Source: Acanthococcus lagerstroemiae
Taxonomy: Eukaryota; Arthropoda; Insecta; Hemiptera; Eriococcidae
Direction of reading: 5' to 3'
Assembly: GCA_031841125.1 (NCBI GenBank)
Contig: CM063114.1
Location: forward strand, 33,563,574-33,627,573
Length of the DNA: 64,000 nucleotides
Of the stretch, positions 11,260 through 23,690 are shown in pieces. Position numbers and translations under genes: made by a program. The number at the start of each line of letters is the position of its first letter. Position 1 is the first letter of the stretch. The notes under the pieces are model-generated. The model saw only the letters and a list, made by a program, of their open reading frames with translations. It made no database searches and was not told where the DNA came from.

Positions 11260-13140
11260 ATACCTGAATGTAGCAAGAACAGATTCATTTTCGTGTTTCT
11301 TTTTTTCTTTTTCGAGTACGTATAAGTAAAGAACTGAGAAGGAGGACGATTACAGGTAAATCAGTTATCCTTTCGGATCCTTATGCAACTTCCAACACTA
11401 ACCTTTCGGGACTAAATAAGAATGAAACTAAACGAAGCTTCTTGAACCGCTCGATACTCATTTAACTCTTTAATGAGCACGCATCATACTGGGACCAGGG
11501 GTGTCTAGAACCAGATCCGCTGATCACTCCTGGGAACCTTGCCCCCGGGCACGAGGACTCGCGAGAACAAGGTCTAGCCCAGAAGGTTTACATCGTGAGC
11601 CTCACTGACCTTGACTTTTCCTATGCGTTTCTTTAGAGAGTTAATTGGTTCACAAGAAAACAAGATGCAAGACTGACATGCCTATTGCTCGAGACTCTAT
11701 CTACAGAATGAGACTCCTTGATCTGCTGCTATGGAAGTTGCAATTCGAGTTTGAGAGAACTAAGATACCATTACTACTCTAGACAGTACACCTACAGTAG
11801 GCTAGACTGGGGAAATACGATGGCGGTTAGCATTAACAGTTCGCAAGATGTAACAAGCTCAGCTGAAGCTAACTCCCTCTTAGAACCTAAGTGGCTGCCG
11901 GCGAGTGTAGGGACACCTGCTTCCCTCGAATCTCGCCTGCAGCCGGTGTGATATGATTTTAAGGAATTCACAAATGAGGAATAATTCTAAGGAATTAGGA
12001 ATGTTTGGAGAACGAAGTCTTCTAAGAATCAGAAATTATTTCCCTGTTCTCCGAAGTGGTAAAATACGTACTGGTATTTACCCCTTAGGAAACGGAAAAA
12101 TCGCTGACTCGATCGCATCTGTCAGTCTGGTTGTCAGGTTGTTGCGCTAAGACACACCAACAAAACAGGCCCGAAACCACAGAAAGGGCTCGGGTGGATC
12201 ACAAAAAAACAAGAAACTTTCGTACTTCTCTCCGAAAGGAAAGTCCGAGGAGACTGACCCATCCTTTAAGAAATAAGGCCGATAATTTCCGAAAGGTGCC
12301 TTTCCCATTGTCTTCCCTGCTGTTACGTTACCCATAGTAGGGCCCCAGACTCCACGAGACAACAGCTAAGGCCATCACAGCCAAAAACTGCAGCTCGCTT
12401 CTCCTGGCGCTAATCCCCAGCCGCCATATCCAGTACGCTCCACTCTGTTAAGGATCAACCCCAAACCCTAGTTAGAGGCAACGTAACAGAGAAGACGAGG
12501 AGGAAGGACCTTGAGTTACTCATACGTATACCTATGCGAACACACAAACCACTGACCCAGCACTGAGAGGGTATAGCCACCATAGACTTCCTCCACAGCA
12601 TTCTTGTGGCAGGAAAGTCTCAATCAGCGCCGGCCAAATCAATGGAAAAGAACCTATGAAATCAAGAATCTAAGAATCTGGTCTCCACTACATTCGCCAC
12701 TGACTGCCCGTTCACTGCGAAGGAGGGCAGTCCCCCACAGACATTACTGTTGCCTGTATTAGTTTTTCTCACTAACACAACGCTAGAACATAGCTGCAGA
12801 ACAATGGGTTAAAATAGGGCTTGTGGGTATAAACATGCGGGAAATAGAGTAGGACAATAGGTACAAATATGTGGGGGTTGGGGCTTTAGCACCTCAAATC
12901 TCCCAAAAGACACCCCAGATTCGCCAAGAATAATAACAACAATAACAGAAGCAGGTAAGTTTTTGTTTTTGAATTTTGGCCCCCACACGTGTTATTTGCA
13001 CCTATGGCCAGGGCAAATAGTCTTATCGCTTCAATAAACCGTATAGTTCGCGGCCCTCTTGTCCAGAAACAATACGGAATCATGGATGCGACAGCACTAC
13101 GCAGGCCGTGAGAAGGCATGGCAACTGCTCCAGGCCCACG
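11260..13140. other. GC-richer non-coding block, possibly decayed transposon
   Basis: This is markedly more GC-rich than its surroundings (for example 11500-12480). Short open frames occur on both strands and none is recognisable. The composition and the lack of a conserved gene suggest an old retroelement or segmental remnant, but no reverse transcriptase, integrase or long terminal repeat could be identified. Confidence 0.3.
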
Positions 13141-16100
13141 CTAACCCATGTCAACTCAAACTAGAATAAATATTATACCTAATAATCTTAGGTATAACTA
13201 GCACAATCCTAGGAGAAAAAAATGAAAAACTACAATTAGCTGACTTAAATTAAAATTTTGTTTTAAAATATAAATCTAATCAAGAAGTCAGAGTAAATTG
13301 CATAGCGGATTGGTGAATCACAACTGGTTGTACGTTGGGTCCAGCCTACACGGCAAGCAAACTGGTCAACTAATCACGTTTAATCCAGAACAAGCAAAAA
13401 CAAAATTATTTACTTTTGCTGGTTGCGAATGAAACGGGATTGGTTGATGGTTTGTTTGTTGTGCTGGCGGCTTCCAGCCTACAACAGACCCAAGGGTCTG
13501 AATCTACTGCGAAACTCAACATGTTTGAAATGTAACAGGCCTGAAATCTGAGCCTAAAATACTAATGCATTGGAGCTGCAGGCATTAATCACCCGTCATT
13601 CTTAGGTCACTTGCTATTAGGAGCACTGCCAAGCCTAAGATCTGCCACCACCCAGATCAACTCCTGTTACAGCGACTTGATACAGAAAGAAAACATCTCA
13701 TTGTGAGACTTGTGTCCGCTCAGTTGAGAATATGACTACTGAGAGCATTTATGTGAAATTTTTTTCCTGTACTACACTAAACAGATTATTATTAAATTTT
13801 TTTCAAGTCCATTGCTGACTACTGGTCCCTATAATAAGCAGAGACACTGAGAGACTAGTGTACAGTTTAAACCAAGAGTGAAGAAGTTGAATAACCACAC
13901 TCGATTACAGTCAGTAGCGTAGCCAGGATTTTTGCAAGACAGCAAGCAAAATCACTGTTAAATATGCCCTTTTTTTTTATCGAGTTGTAGCAACAAAAAA
14001 AGTAGCATAGTTAGGATACTCATGAGGGGGCATGTCTTTTTAGAAACTTCAGTCGGCACATCAATAACGCTAAGTACACGCGCATTCATTACCTTGAAAC
14101 AATCGCAAATTGTTGACAATTAAAAAATATCTCAAATATTTCGGCAATAAGAAAAATCTCTACAGACCAAAACCATCTTCGGCACCTGGACGAGCTTGCA
14201 TCTTCATTTTCGGCTTAAGCTGCTGTCTCGTGTTTCCTTGGCACTGACTCCAGTTGAATGACCATTTTCAAACTGAGAATGCGCAAGCAGGCACCTTCAT
14301 CTTCAGTTGTTTCGCACATATTCGGTGTGCGAACATCTGAGAATTAAAAATGCGTAATTATTCTTCAAATTAGAAAAAAATTTTCTGTTCCAATTCCCAA
14401 GTTGAAATTCAATACACGCCCATTGATCAAAAGTAACTACCCAGCTGGGAATTTGCTACCATATTAAAAAAAATTCTACCATCTAGTCCTACCATTAGGA
14501 AAAATAGTAAGGAGCGGAAGAAACATGTAGTAGGTAAACTAGTAAACTATCGATTCAGACAGAGAACATTTCATCTTGAGACTTTTCTTACTGGGCTATT
14601 CTAACAAAATAATACGGACAGATGAAGAGCTGTAACTTTTAGAAAACTTGCGGACATTGAGAGTGCTCATTTATAATTATTTTTCTATATTACTCGAACG
14701 ACTTTAATTGCATTTTTCAAGTTTCCTGAATACTATAGCCACTAACGAGCAGAAATACGGAAAAACTAACGTTTAGTTTACAACCAAAAGTGAAGACGAA
14801 TAAACCTTCTATTGCAATCACTTTGAAACATATTAGCTTTAACATCAATAACGCCGCATACGCACATTTGTTACTCCAAAACAATAGCAAATTTTTGGTG
14901 ATGAATGGAAATATGTATTATTACTGATAGCTAAGCAATAAGAGAAGTCTGCTCAGACTAAAACCAATCTTTCAGTACTTGCCTGAGCATTCATCATCAT
15001 TTTTGGTCTCACCTGTCAGCACTGACACGAGACACCCGTTGATCAAACATTTGCACATGTTATAGCACTTTCATCTCTTCCTCATATATTAATTGTTGCG
15101 TTCATATTTTGTATTGGCAGCTAGTTGGGCGAACATCTACGAATCAAAAACCCACAGGTTATATTTTTAAAATTAAAAATTAAAAATAACACTTTTAAAT
15201 TGAATATTTTAGACTTGAAATTCCACATACGTTCACTGATCAAAAGTAACAGTACCTTCAAAGAAGCTGCAGATTTGAATTACATCATCTTTCGTCTTCT
15301 TTTTCTCTTCTCCGGCGGCCGGAGTTGAAATCTCTAGTTGGAAACACATTGAGTTGAGAGTACTGGATGGTGTTGCACCGTACTATATGTTCATAGTTAT
15401 AAACAAGCACGGAAGTTCAGGAGCTAGAATGGAAAATGAAATACAAAAATATTTGTTGATGGAAGTATAATATATACTGCTGCAGATGAACGACCCTCAA
15501 TTACATCATGCACATGGATGCGTTCGACTTTTTCCGAATCGACAAATAGGTAAACTATGCAACACTGCTCGACACTGCAGACAATTGGCGTCACTTTTTG
15601 CCAGAAAAGGTTTCGGAATCAGATTCGGTAACAAAATTCGAGTTTAATTAAACATTCTGCTGAACACATTAGTGGCATTTAGTTGCTGAGCTCGACAAAC
15701 TACTATTCAAATCAACTTTCGGAAACATACTGTTCACAGGCTTCCCAAGTGAAAAACACGAATCAACACAACCCAATCATTGCTTAGAGCTTCACTTAAT
15801 TACATACTGCGATTAATAACACCACAAGATATACAGATAATTAATTTCTTACCGATTATTCACATTCAATGAGATGAATTCAAGCTTGATTGTCTGAGTT
15901 ACTTCGATGACTCGCATTAAAATCAAAATACTTATGTGTCGCCATATTGCATCACGGCAAGGAAATTAGACGTATGTAATTGTAACACAAGCCGGAGCAC
16001 ATATTAGAAATAAAATAAGATCATAACAGATATCCAGTTTTAGTACAAGAGAAAGATTTGATAGTTACAAGCGAAAATTAAGCCCAGCATTTGAAAGAAA

Positions 16101-16683
16101 AACGAGAACATTATTAGTTAGGGCAAAATAGCTACTGCAAAATGAAACTTGAAAACTGTTGTAACAGTACATTGAAACAGCCTGTTGAGTCATCATCTTC
16201 TGACCAATCATCTTAGGACAAATTTCAATGTTTATACCTTTACTGAAGATACTTTTGCATGATGTGTCCAAGTACTTACTCGACGTTTGTGTCAATTATT
16301 AATTACAGGGATGTTTATAATCAAGAACTCAGGAAATTAAAATTCACAAAAAAAATCTAATCTGGAACATTTTTGGAAACGCCTAATATTATCTGGTAAT
16401 CGAGAATGATCGGGATCTTTACTCTAATATTCTCAACATATTTTATTATCTTGCACATACACATTCATGTGTACTGTTAAAGAAATGCCTTCTGCCAAAA
16501 TTCAATTTTCCCATACTTTCTTATGGAATGGATTCCGGGTGCCGATGCAAAGGGAAGGAATTGTTGCAGGTTGCATCTGAGTGAGGTAACCTTGTTAATA
16601 TAAGAACGTTGGCTAGGCCCCATTTTACACTACGCCCTGTTGCCGGAAAGACAGCCGTGAAGATGGTCAGACAATAATATTAT
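13141..16683. other. Long non-coding stretch
   Basis: No coding exon was recognised. At about 13914 a CAGTAGCGTAGCCAGG word resembles one terminus of the hAT-like MITEs found elsewhere here, but the other end was not found. Two loosely similar segments (about 14040-14460 and 14830-15250) share words such as CATCAATAACGC, ATTTTCGG and TTGATCAAAAGTAAC-like, suggesting an old duplication of about 0.8 kb. Confidence 0.4.
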
Positions 16684-16922
16684 GGCCGCTGTTCAGCAAA
16701 AGGGAACCAACTAGCAAAATCCGCTTTTTGAGAATACGTGATTCGAAGTTTGAGAGCCATGTAGAAACTAGCATTTACTGATAAGCTTTTTTCAACATGA
16801 GTACACATTTTTGAATCGGCTTCAATTTTAAAAAATTCTACTTTTTACACTTCTTCCAGCAATGCTAATAACTCATTTTGTTTACAAATAGTTACTTGGT
16901 TCCCTTCTGTTGAACAGTGTCC
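16684..16922 (+). mobile_element. MITE, GACGCTGTTcAGC family, copy 1
   Basis: About 239 bp with terminal inverted repeats: GCTGTTCAGCAAAAGGGAAC at the left and GTTCCCTTCTGTTGAACAG at the right. Shared interior words are TTTACTGATAAGCTTTT, TGTAGAAACTA and AATAACTCATTTTGTTTAC. Four further copies occur at 39756, 41981, 46131 and 59126. It is non-coding; the transposase that moved it is not in the window. Confidence 0.8.
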
Positions 16923-16938
16923 ATATGGATGATAAAAA

Positions 16939-17786
16939 GGCTTTCACACTTCTGGTTTGTTTACATGTATTCTTATCAAATGTATGGTGAAATGTTGTTA
17001 TCACAAACACGAATAATATTGAGTGCGATTTTTGTTCATCTTATTTCTTCTGAGTTTTGATGTTAAAATAGAAATATTATCGTTATTAATTATTATTGAA
17101 AAATGTGTTTCATAATAGGAAGAACACCCTCAAGGAATTACTGATGTGCCAGCAAACTGGACCCAAGGACCAAATAAAATAGAAAAATGCTGACATGACC
17201 GAAGATTTCTGAAATTTATTTTCTAAACGGCCATTAACGGCATTAAGTAGACTTAACGAATATCTTTACATTAAGATAGTATTCACATTCACTGTACAAA
17301 TTGTTGAAAAAAAAAAGTTTCACCAGCAACGTTGCTACTAAATGGTGGTATTTCTTTCAGTTTCAACGGGATATTTTCTGGATATATTCCCTTCACTTCA
17401 TTGAGAAAGGTTTCAATATGTACTTTAGAAGAGAAAGCAGACTTATATTCACAATGATTTCTTTTTTCACCATCGTTGTATGGTCGCAATACATTTTTCT
17501 TGGGTTTTGAAAACAAATGTCCAAAATTTTCAGCCATATCAGTATTTTCCTATTTCCTTTGATCCTTGGGCCCAGTATGCTGGCGCATCAGTGACTCCTT
17601 CAGAAAGTTTCACCTCTTATGAACCACATTTTTCAATAATAACGATAATATTTCTATTTTAACAACAAAACTCAGAAGGAATAAGATGAAGGGAAATCGT
17701 TCTCCATATTATTCCTGTTTGTGATAACAACATTTCACCATAAGTTTGATAAGAATACATGTAAACAAACCAAAAGTGTGAATGCC
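16939..17786. mobile_element. DNA transposon remnant with roughly 190-bp inverted repeats
   Basis: 16939-17135 is repeated in inverted, diverged form at about 17600-17786. TTTGTTTACATGTATTCTTA and GGTGAAATGTTGTTATCACA at the left match their complements at the right. The interior contains an 82-codon open frame on the minus strand (17289-17537) that I do not recognise. The size (about 850 bp) and long terminal repeats suit a non-autonomous element. The copy-1 MITE sits 16 bp to its left. Confidence 0.65.
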
Positions 17787-18099
17787 AAAGAAACCCGGGC
17801 GTTAAGTAGGCAATCACTCGACATATCACAAGTGAAAGCGACTGTAAACACTCACCACTACATTCAACAAGAGCGCACACATAGGTATAAATATTCCACT
17901 GAGATATGTTGTGTTGTTGCGTTTATTCACCCAAGTTCTGTCGTGCAAAATACGCAGCTTCGAGTCCATAATATACTGGATGGTCGAAGTTCCCGGTTTT
18001 CAATTGGTCCATCCAAGTTCTGCTAGGAGCGCTAATGAGGATTAAAAAATAAAAAGGGACTACGTCATTCTTCCCATTAAAATGCATACAATTTAGAAT

Positions 18100-19000
18100 A
18101 CCACATTTTTGCGTGTATCTCGGCAACGGAGCGTCGCCACCGAATTTGAAAAACGAATTCGAATTCAGCGTGAAAAATTGAGTAGAATCAGTCTTTAATT
18201 CGAAATTTTTGAATTTGTTGAATTTTGAAAATTTCTTCATACACATCATGTCTTTTTTAGGGAGAAAAATTTTTTTCCGGCTGAAGAGACAGTCTTATTC
18301 AAAATTGTCTCCTCTATCCAAAATTTCAAACCGTTTCGCTTCAGCTATCTCCAATCAAAAGTTTTTCCCATTTTATCGGTTCGCCCCAGGAAATTGGAGA
18401 TTTCAAAAACGTCAATTGGTGCGTGATGTGTTGCATGTCCACCGTGTCGAAGGCGTAACCACATTCTTCAAAAATTCGCTATATTGGATTTATTTTGACC
18501 ACGGAGCGTCGCCGCCGAATTTGAAAAACGAATTCGAACTCAGCGTGAAAAATTGAGCAAAAACAGTCTTTAATTCAAAATTTTTGAATTTGTTGAATTT
18601 TGAAAATTTCCCCATGCTACATCATGCATTTTTTTGAGCGAAAAATCGGCTCAAGAGACAGTCTTATTCAAAATTGTTTCCTCTATCGAAAATTTGAAAC
18701 CGTTTCGCGCTAGCTCTCACTGATCCAGAGATTTTGGCGCTTTGTTGGTTCGCCCCAGGAAATTTGAGATTTCCAAAACGTCAATTGGTGTGTATTGTGT
18801 AGCATGTTCACCGTGTTGAAGGCACTACCATATTCTTCGAAAATTCGCATTTATCTGACCCATGTTCGAGTGTATCTCGGCAACGGAGCGTCGCCGCCGA
18901 ATTTGAAAAACGAATTCGAATCCAGCGTGAAAAATTGAGTAGAAACCAGTCTTTAATTGGAAATTTTTGATTTTTGAAAATTTTTCATACTATATTTAAG
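18100..19000 (-). repeat. Tandem repeat, about 380-bp unit, three copies
   Basis: Copies of AACGGAGCGTCGCCGCCGAA followed by AAAAACGAATTCGAA and CAGCGTGAAAAATTGAG lie near 18127, 18503 and 18882. The units also include the palindromic-repeat words (TCGCCCCAGGAAATT, CGTCAATTGGTG). The same family is inverted at 22.6-23.5 kb and present once at about 6.4 kb. Confidence 0.7.
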
Positions 19001-20630
19001 TTATTATAAAAACGCTAAGAAATTTTAGCACGCCAAATATCTGCGGGACAATTGTTTATCTCCTTTTTTCGCTGTAATCCTCCAACCCAGCGTTGTGAAA
19101 TGTATGTTTATATTTCATTTCTCTCACAACAGGTAAGGAAATGCATAGGAAATACGAGGCTACTAATGTAGCACTTGATGGAAAATATTGTCGGAAGGTA
19201 TTGGCCCGACATTTAAAAATACTAATTCGAACCACCAAGTCAATTTTTCGTTTTAAATTCAAACACTTCTTTTCAAAAGGTGTTATCTCTAAAAAACTGT
19301 TTTGTGGGAAAACACAAAAAACTGTGTTTCTCAAGTTTTTCTCAACATTGAGAGGTGGTAGAGCTGCGAAAGTTGGTATAGTGCTTCTCGAACAGATCTC
19401 CAAGAGTCTAAAACTGTTCGTCTCTCTGGCTCGAATGCCTTATGACGACGTCTCATCCCCCTTTCTTATTCCTAAACGAATTCCAGTTCAAAAATGGTCG
19501 TCAACATGCAGAATGAGGTCCATCTCATAAAAAGATTTTCGGATAGATAGATATTTCAAGATACAGACAGGCAAAGTGAGCAATCCCTAAGAAAAACGTC
19601 ATTTATTCTACCAAAAATGAGGTAAGTGAACATCGTAAGTGAAAATTCTGCCTCAAAAATCCCTTACGTCGTTCAATCTTATCAATGGAGTTAAGACCTT
19701 TTGGAAAAGAACATTTTCACCGCAGAGTTGCCAGCCGCAACACTACAGCAGAAACATTAGTAATTTTGCGTAGCCAGAGTGCTACTGCATGGTGCGGGCC
19801 AATATTCTATGTGAGAATCAGTGCTCACCTCAAAAAAGTCAAAAATGGATATAACACTTTTTGGAAAGGAACGTTTCAATTCATTTATACTTTGGTTTGT
19901 TGATTTCAGAAAATTTCAATAGTTGGCAAACGGAGTCCGATTCTCTGTAGCAAAATTTGGAAAAGTAAAGGCTACCTGTGTTTTGTATTTCCCGCCCTAT
20001 TTGCTCAGATCGGGGAGGGGCAATATTGTTAAATATGGGCAAATTTAATGACATTTTCAGAGGTGGCTCAAGACTGCATCCATTAGAAAAAAAAGGCATT
20101 CTAGTTTTTTTCAGTTTTCTCCGTATTGATGTACAGAGGGAAGGCTAGGTGTATCAGCAAACCCTCAAAAAGTAAATAAGTGAACTGCACTTTCGTTGCT
20201 TTTTACGAGCAATATTAACAGATCCGCAGTGAATATGATAGGGGAGGAAGTATTTACGGTAGGAAAATATCTTACTTTCTGTGACAACCTTTGTCGCAAT
20301 AATGGTATTTGTGGGTTTCTATTGCGGGGATCAGGATCAATTACACTTTTCGTCCCTTCCCCTTGTGTATCGCCGGCCCACGGGTCGTAGGTAACCGACC
20401 TGCCATCAGAACCCCAATTACTTATTTGATTCTTAAATGTTTTCTTTAACATCTACAACACAAAACATAATAAACAAAGTTATATTTTAACCATCACCCA
20501 ACATAACATGAAATACGATTAATCTACGCGTTATTTCTATACACAACGAAATAAAAGAATAAATACATCGCAACGGACTTAGACGATAAAATGGGTACTC
20601 GGTATTTTGCAATCGATCAAGTTATTTTCT
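19001..20630. other. Non-coding stretch with unassigned open frames
   Basis: A 129-codon frame (19141-19530, +) and a 115-codon frame on the opposite strand overlap. Neither shows a recognisable domain, signal peptide or splice context. They are rich in Lys/Phe, as expected of AT-rich chance frames, so I do not call a gene. Confidence 0.4.
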
Positions 20631-20639
20631 CTTACGAGG

Positions 20640-21430
20640 AACAAAATTTTCTCAGTTTCCCTCAATCTCCCAAAGTTCTCAAGAAAAATGATGTTTTTTA
20701 GGTGAAAGCGCAAAGTTGTCAGAAATGATCACCTCTCACCAAAATTTCAAACCGTTTCTCTCTACCTGTCTCCAGTCCACAGTTATGCGCATTTTTCGGC
20801 CCAGAATATGAGAAATTCTGAAAATGTAAATTAGTGTATATTGCATTGCATATCCAACGTGTTGAAGGGGCGACTAAATTGTTCGAAAATATGCAAAAGC
20901 GGAGACGAAAATGGAAACTTCGTCAGAACCCTGGCATATTTACTATCAAATTGAAGGTAATGGAAAGTCAGAACTTCTCTTGCGAGAAACAAAATTTTCT
21001 CAGTTTTCCTCTATCTCCCATAGTTCTCGAGAAAAATGAGCTTTTTTAGGTGAAAGCGCAAAGTTGTCAGAAATGATCTCCTCTCACCAAAATTTCAAAC
21101 CGTTTTTCTCTATCTGTCTTCAGTCCGAAGTTATGCTCGTTTTTTGGCCCAGAAAATGAGATATTTTGAAAATGTCAATTGTTGTATATTGCATTGCATA
21201 TTCAACGTGTTGAAGGCGTGACCAAATTTTTCGAAAATTTTAAGGCGTTTTGAAGAGAATGAGAATGTCAATGTGATGACGCCTTCAACGCGTTGAATAT
21301 GCAATATCAGATACGCAAATTGAGGTTGTCTAAATTTCAAATTTCCTAGGGGCGGGGGACTGATAAAACGTGAAAACCACTGAACTGGAGACAGCTAGAG
21401 CGAAACAGTTTGAAATCTTGGTGAGAGGAA
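20640..21430 (-). repeat. Long interspersed repeat, two tandem copies
   Basis: Two copies about 348 bp apart (from about 20640 and 20990) carry TAGTTCTCGAGAAAAATGAG-like, GGTGAAAGCGCAAAGTTGTC and CACCAAAATTTCAAACCGTT. They are in the same orientation as the 6765-7075 copy and opposite to 1680-2095. The block ends near 21430 with an inverted half-unit. Confidence 0.7.
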
Positions 21431-22600
21431 ATCGTTTTGCATCAAAAATTCGTTGTACTCATCCAGGGATGTACCAATAGAGGGCATGGGGCAGCTCACC
21501 TCCTCCCTCCAGCTGCAGAGCCAACTGTCCGGTGGGAGAACCTTCCCTACTTATGGGGAATCGCCGTTTAAGACCTGCTGCGTGGATTGGGTGAGCTGCG
21601 CCAATGCTAGACATTCTAGGGACATGAACTGAAAACAGTGGAGTAATACACGATACCACTGCGTTGTTGGCCAAAATAAACTTATGCTACGCATTTTAGT
21701 TAGCTGAAACAAAATACATACCGGAAAAAAGTACCATTAAAGAATCAATTTATTTTCATTGATTATACTGATACCTTTGAGAACCCTGAAAACAGTTTTG
21801 GCATCAGAAGCTGAAATTACATTGACATTTTAGTGCCGGAGGACTCCACATGATTAGTTTCTTGACTTCGCCTTTGATATTGGAAACCACAATATTCTAA
21901 AATCACAAATGTTAAATCAGTTGTATATCTGTTATACTAGGGACATGTACTTACAACTATGGGTTTATATATATCAGCGTTGTCAGGCAAAACAAAACGT
22001 AATGTAGTTTGAATTTTTGTTATAGCTGAAATAAAATACTTGCCGAAAAAAAAAAGACAATTAAATGGGTAAGTTCAACTTCATCGATTATACTGATAGT
22101 TTCGAGAACGCTTTTGATATCGATGTCAAAAATTATACCAACGATACGTATACCTGACATTTCAGTGTCTCTAAATTTCAGGTCATTGGTTTAATGAATA
22201 CAGCTTCAATGTTGGAAACTGTATAATTGCATCACAAATATATGATAAAGAATACGCTTTCAGTACTGGAGACCACAATTCTTATATCAGGAAGTGTTTG
22301 ATCAGCTGTATCTCCGAAACTGTTAGGTACATGCACACGCAACCGCGGCGCTGTTCACGTCAGTGTTGATGGATATAACAAAACGAAATGCAGCCTTTAT
22401 AAGTACAAAGTTATTTTCGTGTTGTACGGGTCAATTCTTACATTCATTCAGCACCATCGCCTGACCATAAATGGCCCTTATTTGAAATTTTGAAAAATTC
22501 AGCGTGGAAATCACAGAATTGAAAACCAGTAATTCAATATCCAGATTATACTTTATGTAGATTTTGTCCTCTCCTCTCACGGGACGAATTACAGTTATGG
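21431..22600. other. Non-coding spacer
   Basis: A GC-richer 120-bp patch at 21470-21600 stands out from AT-rich flanks. Two weakly similar stretches (about 21700-21900 and 22020-22210) share AGCTGAAA-CAAAATAC and ATTATACTGATA words, suggesting an old 320-bp duplication. No gene is recognisable. Confidence 0.4.
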
Positions 22601-22619
22601 ATTCCGGGTCAAGCCGGTC

Positions 22620-23690
22620 AAATAATGACTCTAGCTCAATTTTGACAACGGATTCAAATTCGTCTAGAAAAATTGAGTAATTAGCACCAGCGCCGACGCC
22701 GAAGCTGTCCGAAAAATTTTTCGCCCCGAAAAAGACATGATGTATAGAATGGAGAAATTTTCAAAATTCTGAATTAAAGACTGTTTCTGATTCAATTTTT
22801 CATGCTGAGTTCGAATTCGGTATTGAAATTTGGCGGCGACGCTCCGTTCACGAGATACCCTCGAAAATGTGGTCAACATTGGTCAAAATGGGTCAAAAAA
22901 TGACTCTATCTCAAATTTGACAACGGATTCGAATTCATCTCGAAAAATTGAGTAATTAGCACCAGCGCCGACGCCGAAGCTCTTCGAAAGTCCCCCCCCC
23001 CCAAAAAAAAACATGATGTATGGAGAAATTTTCAAAATTTGAGAAAATCAAAAATTCTGAATTAAAAACTGTTTTTGACTCAATTTTTTACGCCGAGTTC
23101 GAATTCGGTGTTGATATTGGCGACGCTCCGTTCACGAGATACCCTCGAGAGTGTGGTCAAAACTGGTCAAAAATGACTCTGGCTCAATTTCGACAACGAA
23201 ATCGAATTCGTCTCGAAAAATTGAGTAATTAGCACCAGACCCGACGCCGAAGCTCTCCAAAAATTTTTTCGACCCAAAAAAGACACGATGTGTATGGAGA
23301 AATTTTCAAAATTCGACTAATTCAAAAATTTCGAATTAAAGACTTTCTACTCAATTTTTCACGCTGAATTCGAATTCGTTTTTCAAATTTGGCGGCGACG
23401 CTCCGTTGTCGACGTACACTCGAAAATGTGGTCAAAATGGGCGAGATAAATGCGAATTTTCGAAAAATGTGGTAGTGCCTTCAACACGGTGAACATGCAG
23501 CACAATACACACCAATTGACGTTTTGAAAATTTCAAATTTCCTGGGGCGAACTGACAAAACGTCAAAATCTCTGGTTCAGTGAGAGCTAGCGCGAAACGT
23601 TTTCAAATTTTCGATAGAGGAAACAATTTTGAATGAGTCTGTCTCTTCACCCGAAAAAAATTTCTTCGCTCCAAAAAAGACATGATGAAT
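22620..23690 (+). repeat. Tandem GACGCTCCGTT-family repeats, three copies
   Basis: GGCGACGCTCCGTT (or a close variant) occurs near 22833, 23118 and 23392, each preceded by CTCAATTTTT-ACGC-GA-TTCGAATTCG. This is the inverse of the 18.1-19.0 kb block. Units of about 265-285 bp also carry AAATTTTCAAAATT and AGACATGATGTAT words. Confidence 0.7.

Noticed and set aside
11500..13100. LTR retrotransposon in the GC-richer block
   Set aside because: No matching long terminal repeats, primer-binding site or pol motifs could be found by eye.
17289..17537. 82-codon minus-strand frame inside the long-inverted-repeat element
   Set aside because: Possibly a transposon protein fragment, but no catalytic motif was identifiable, so it is mentioned only within the element.
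19056..19530. Overlapping 115- and 129-codon frames on opposite strands
   Set aside because: No recognisable domain, no signal peptide, no splice partners; Lys/Phe-rich composition is expected by chance in AT-rich DNA.
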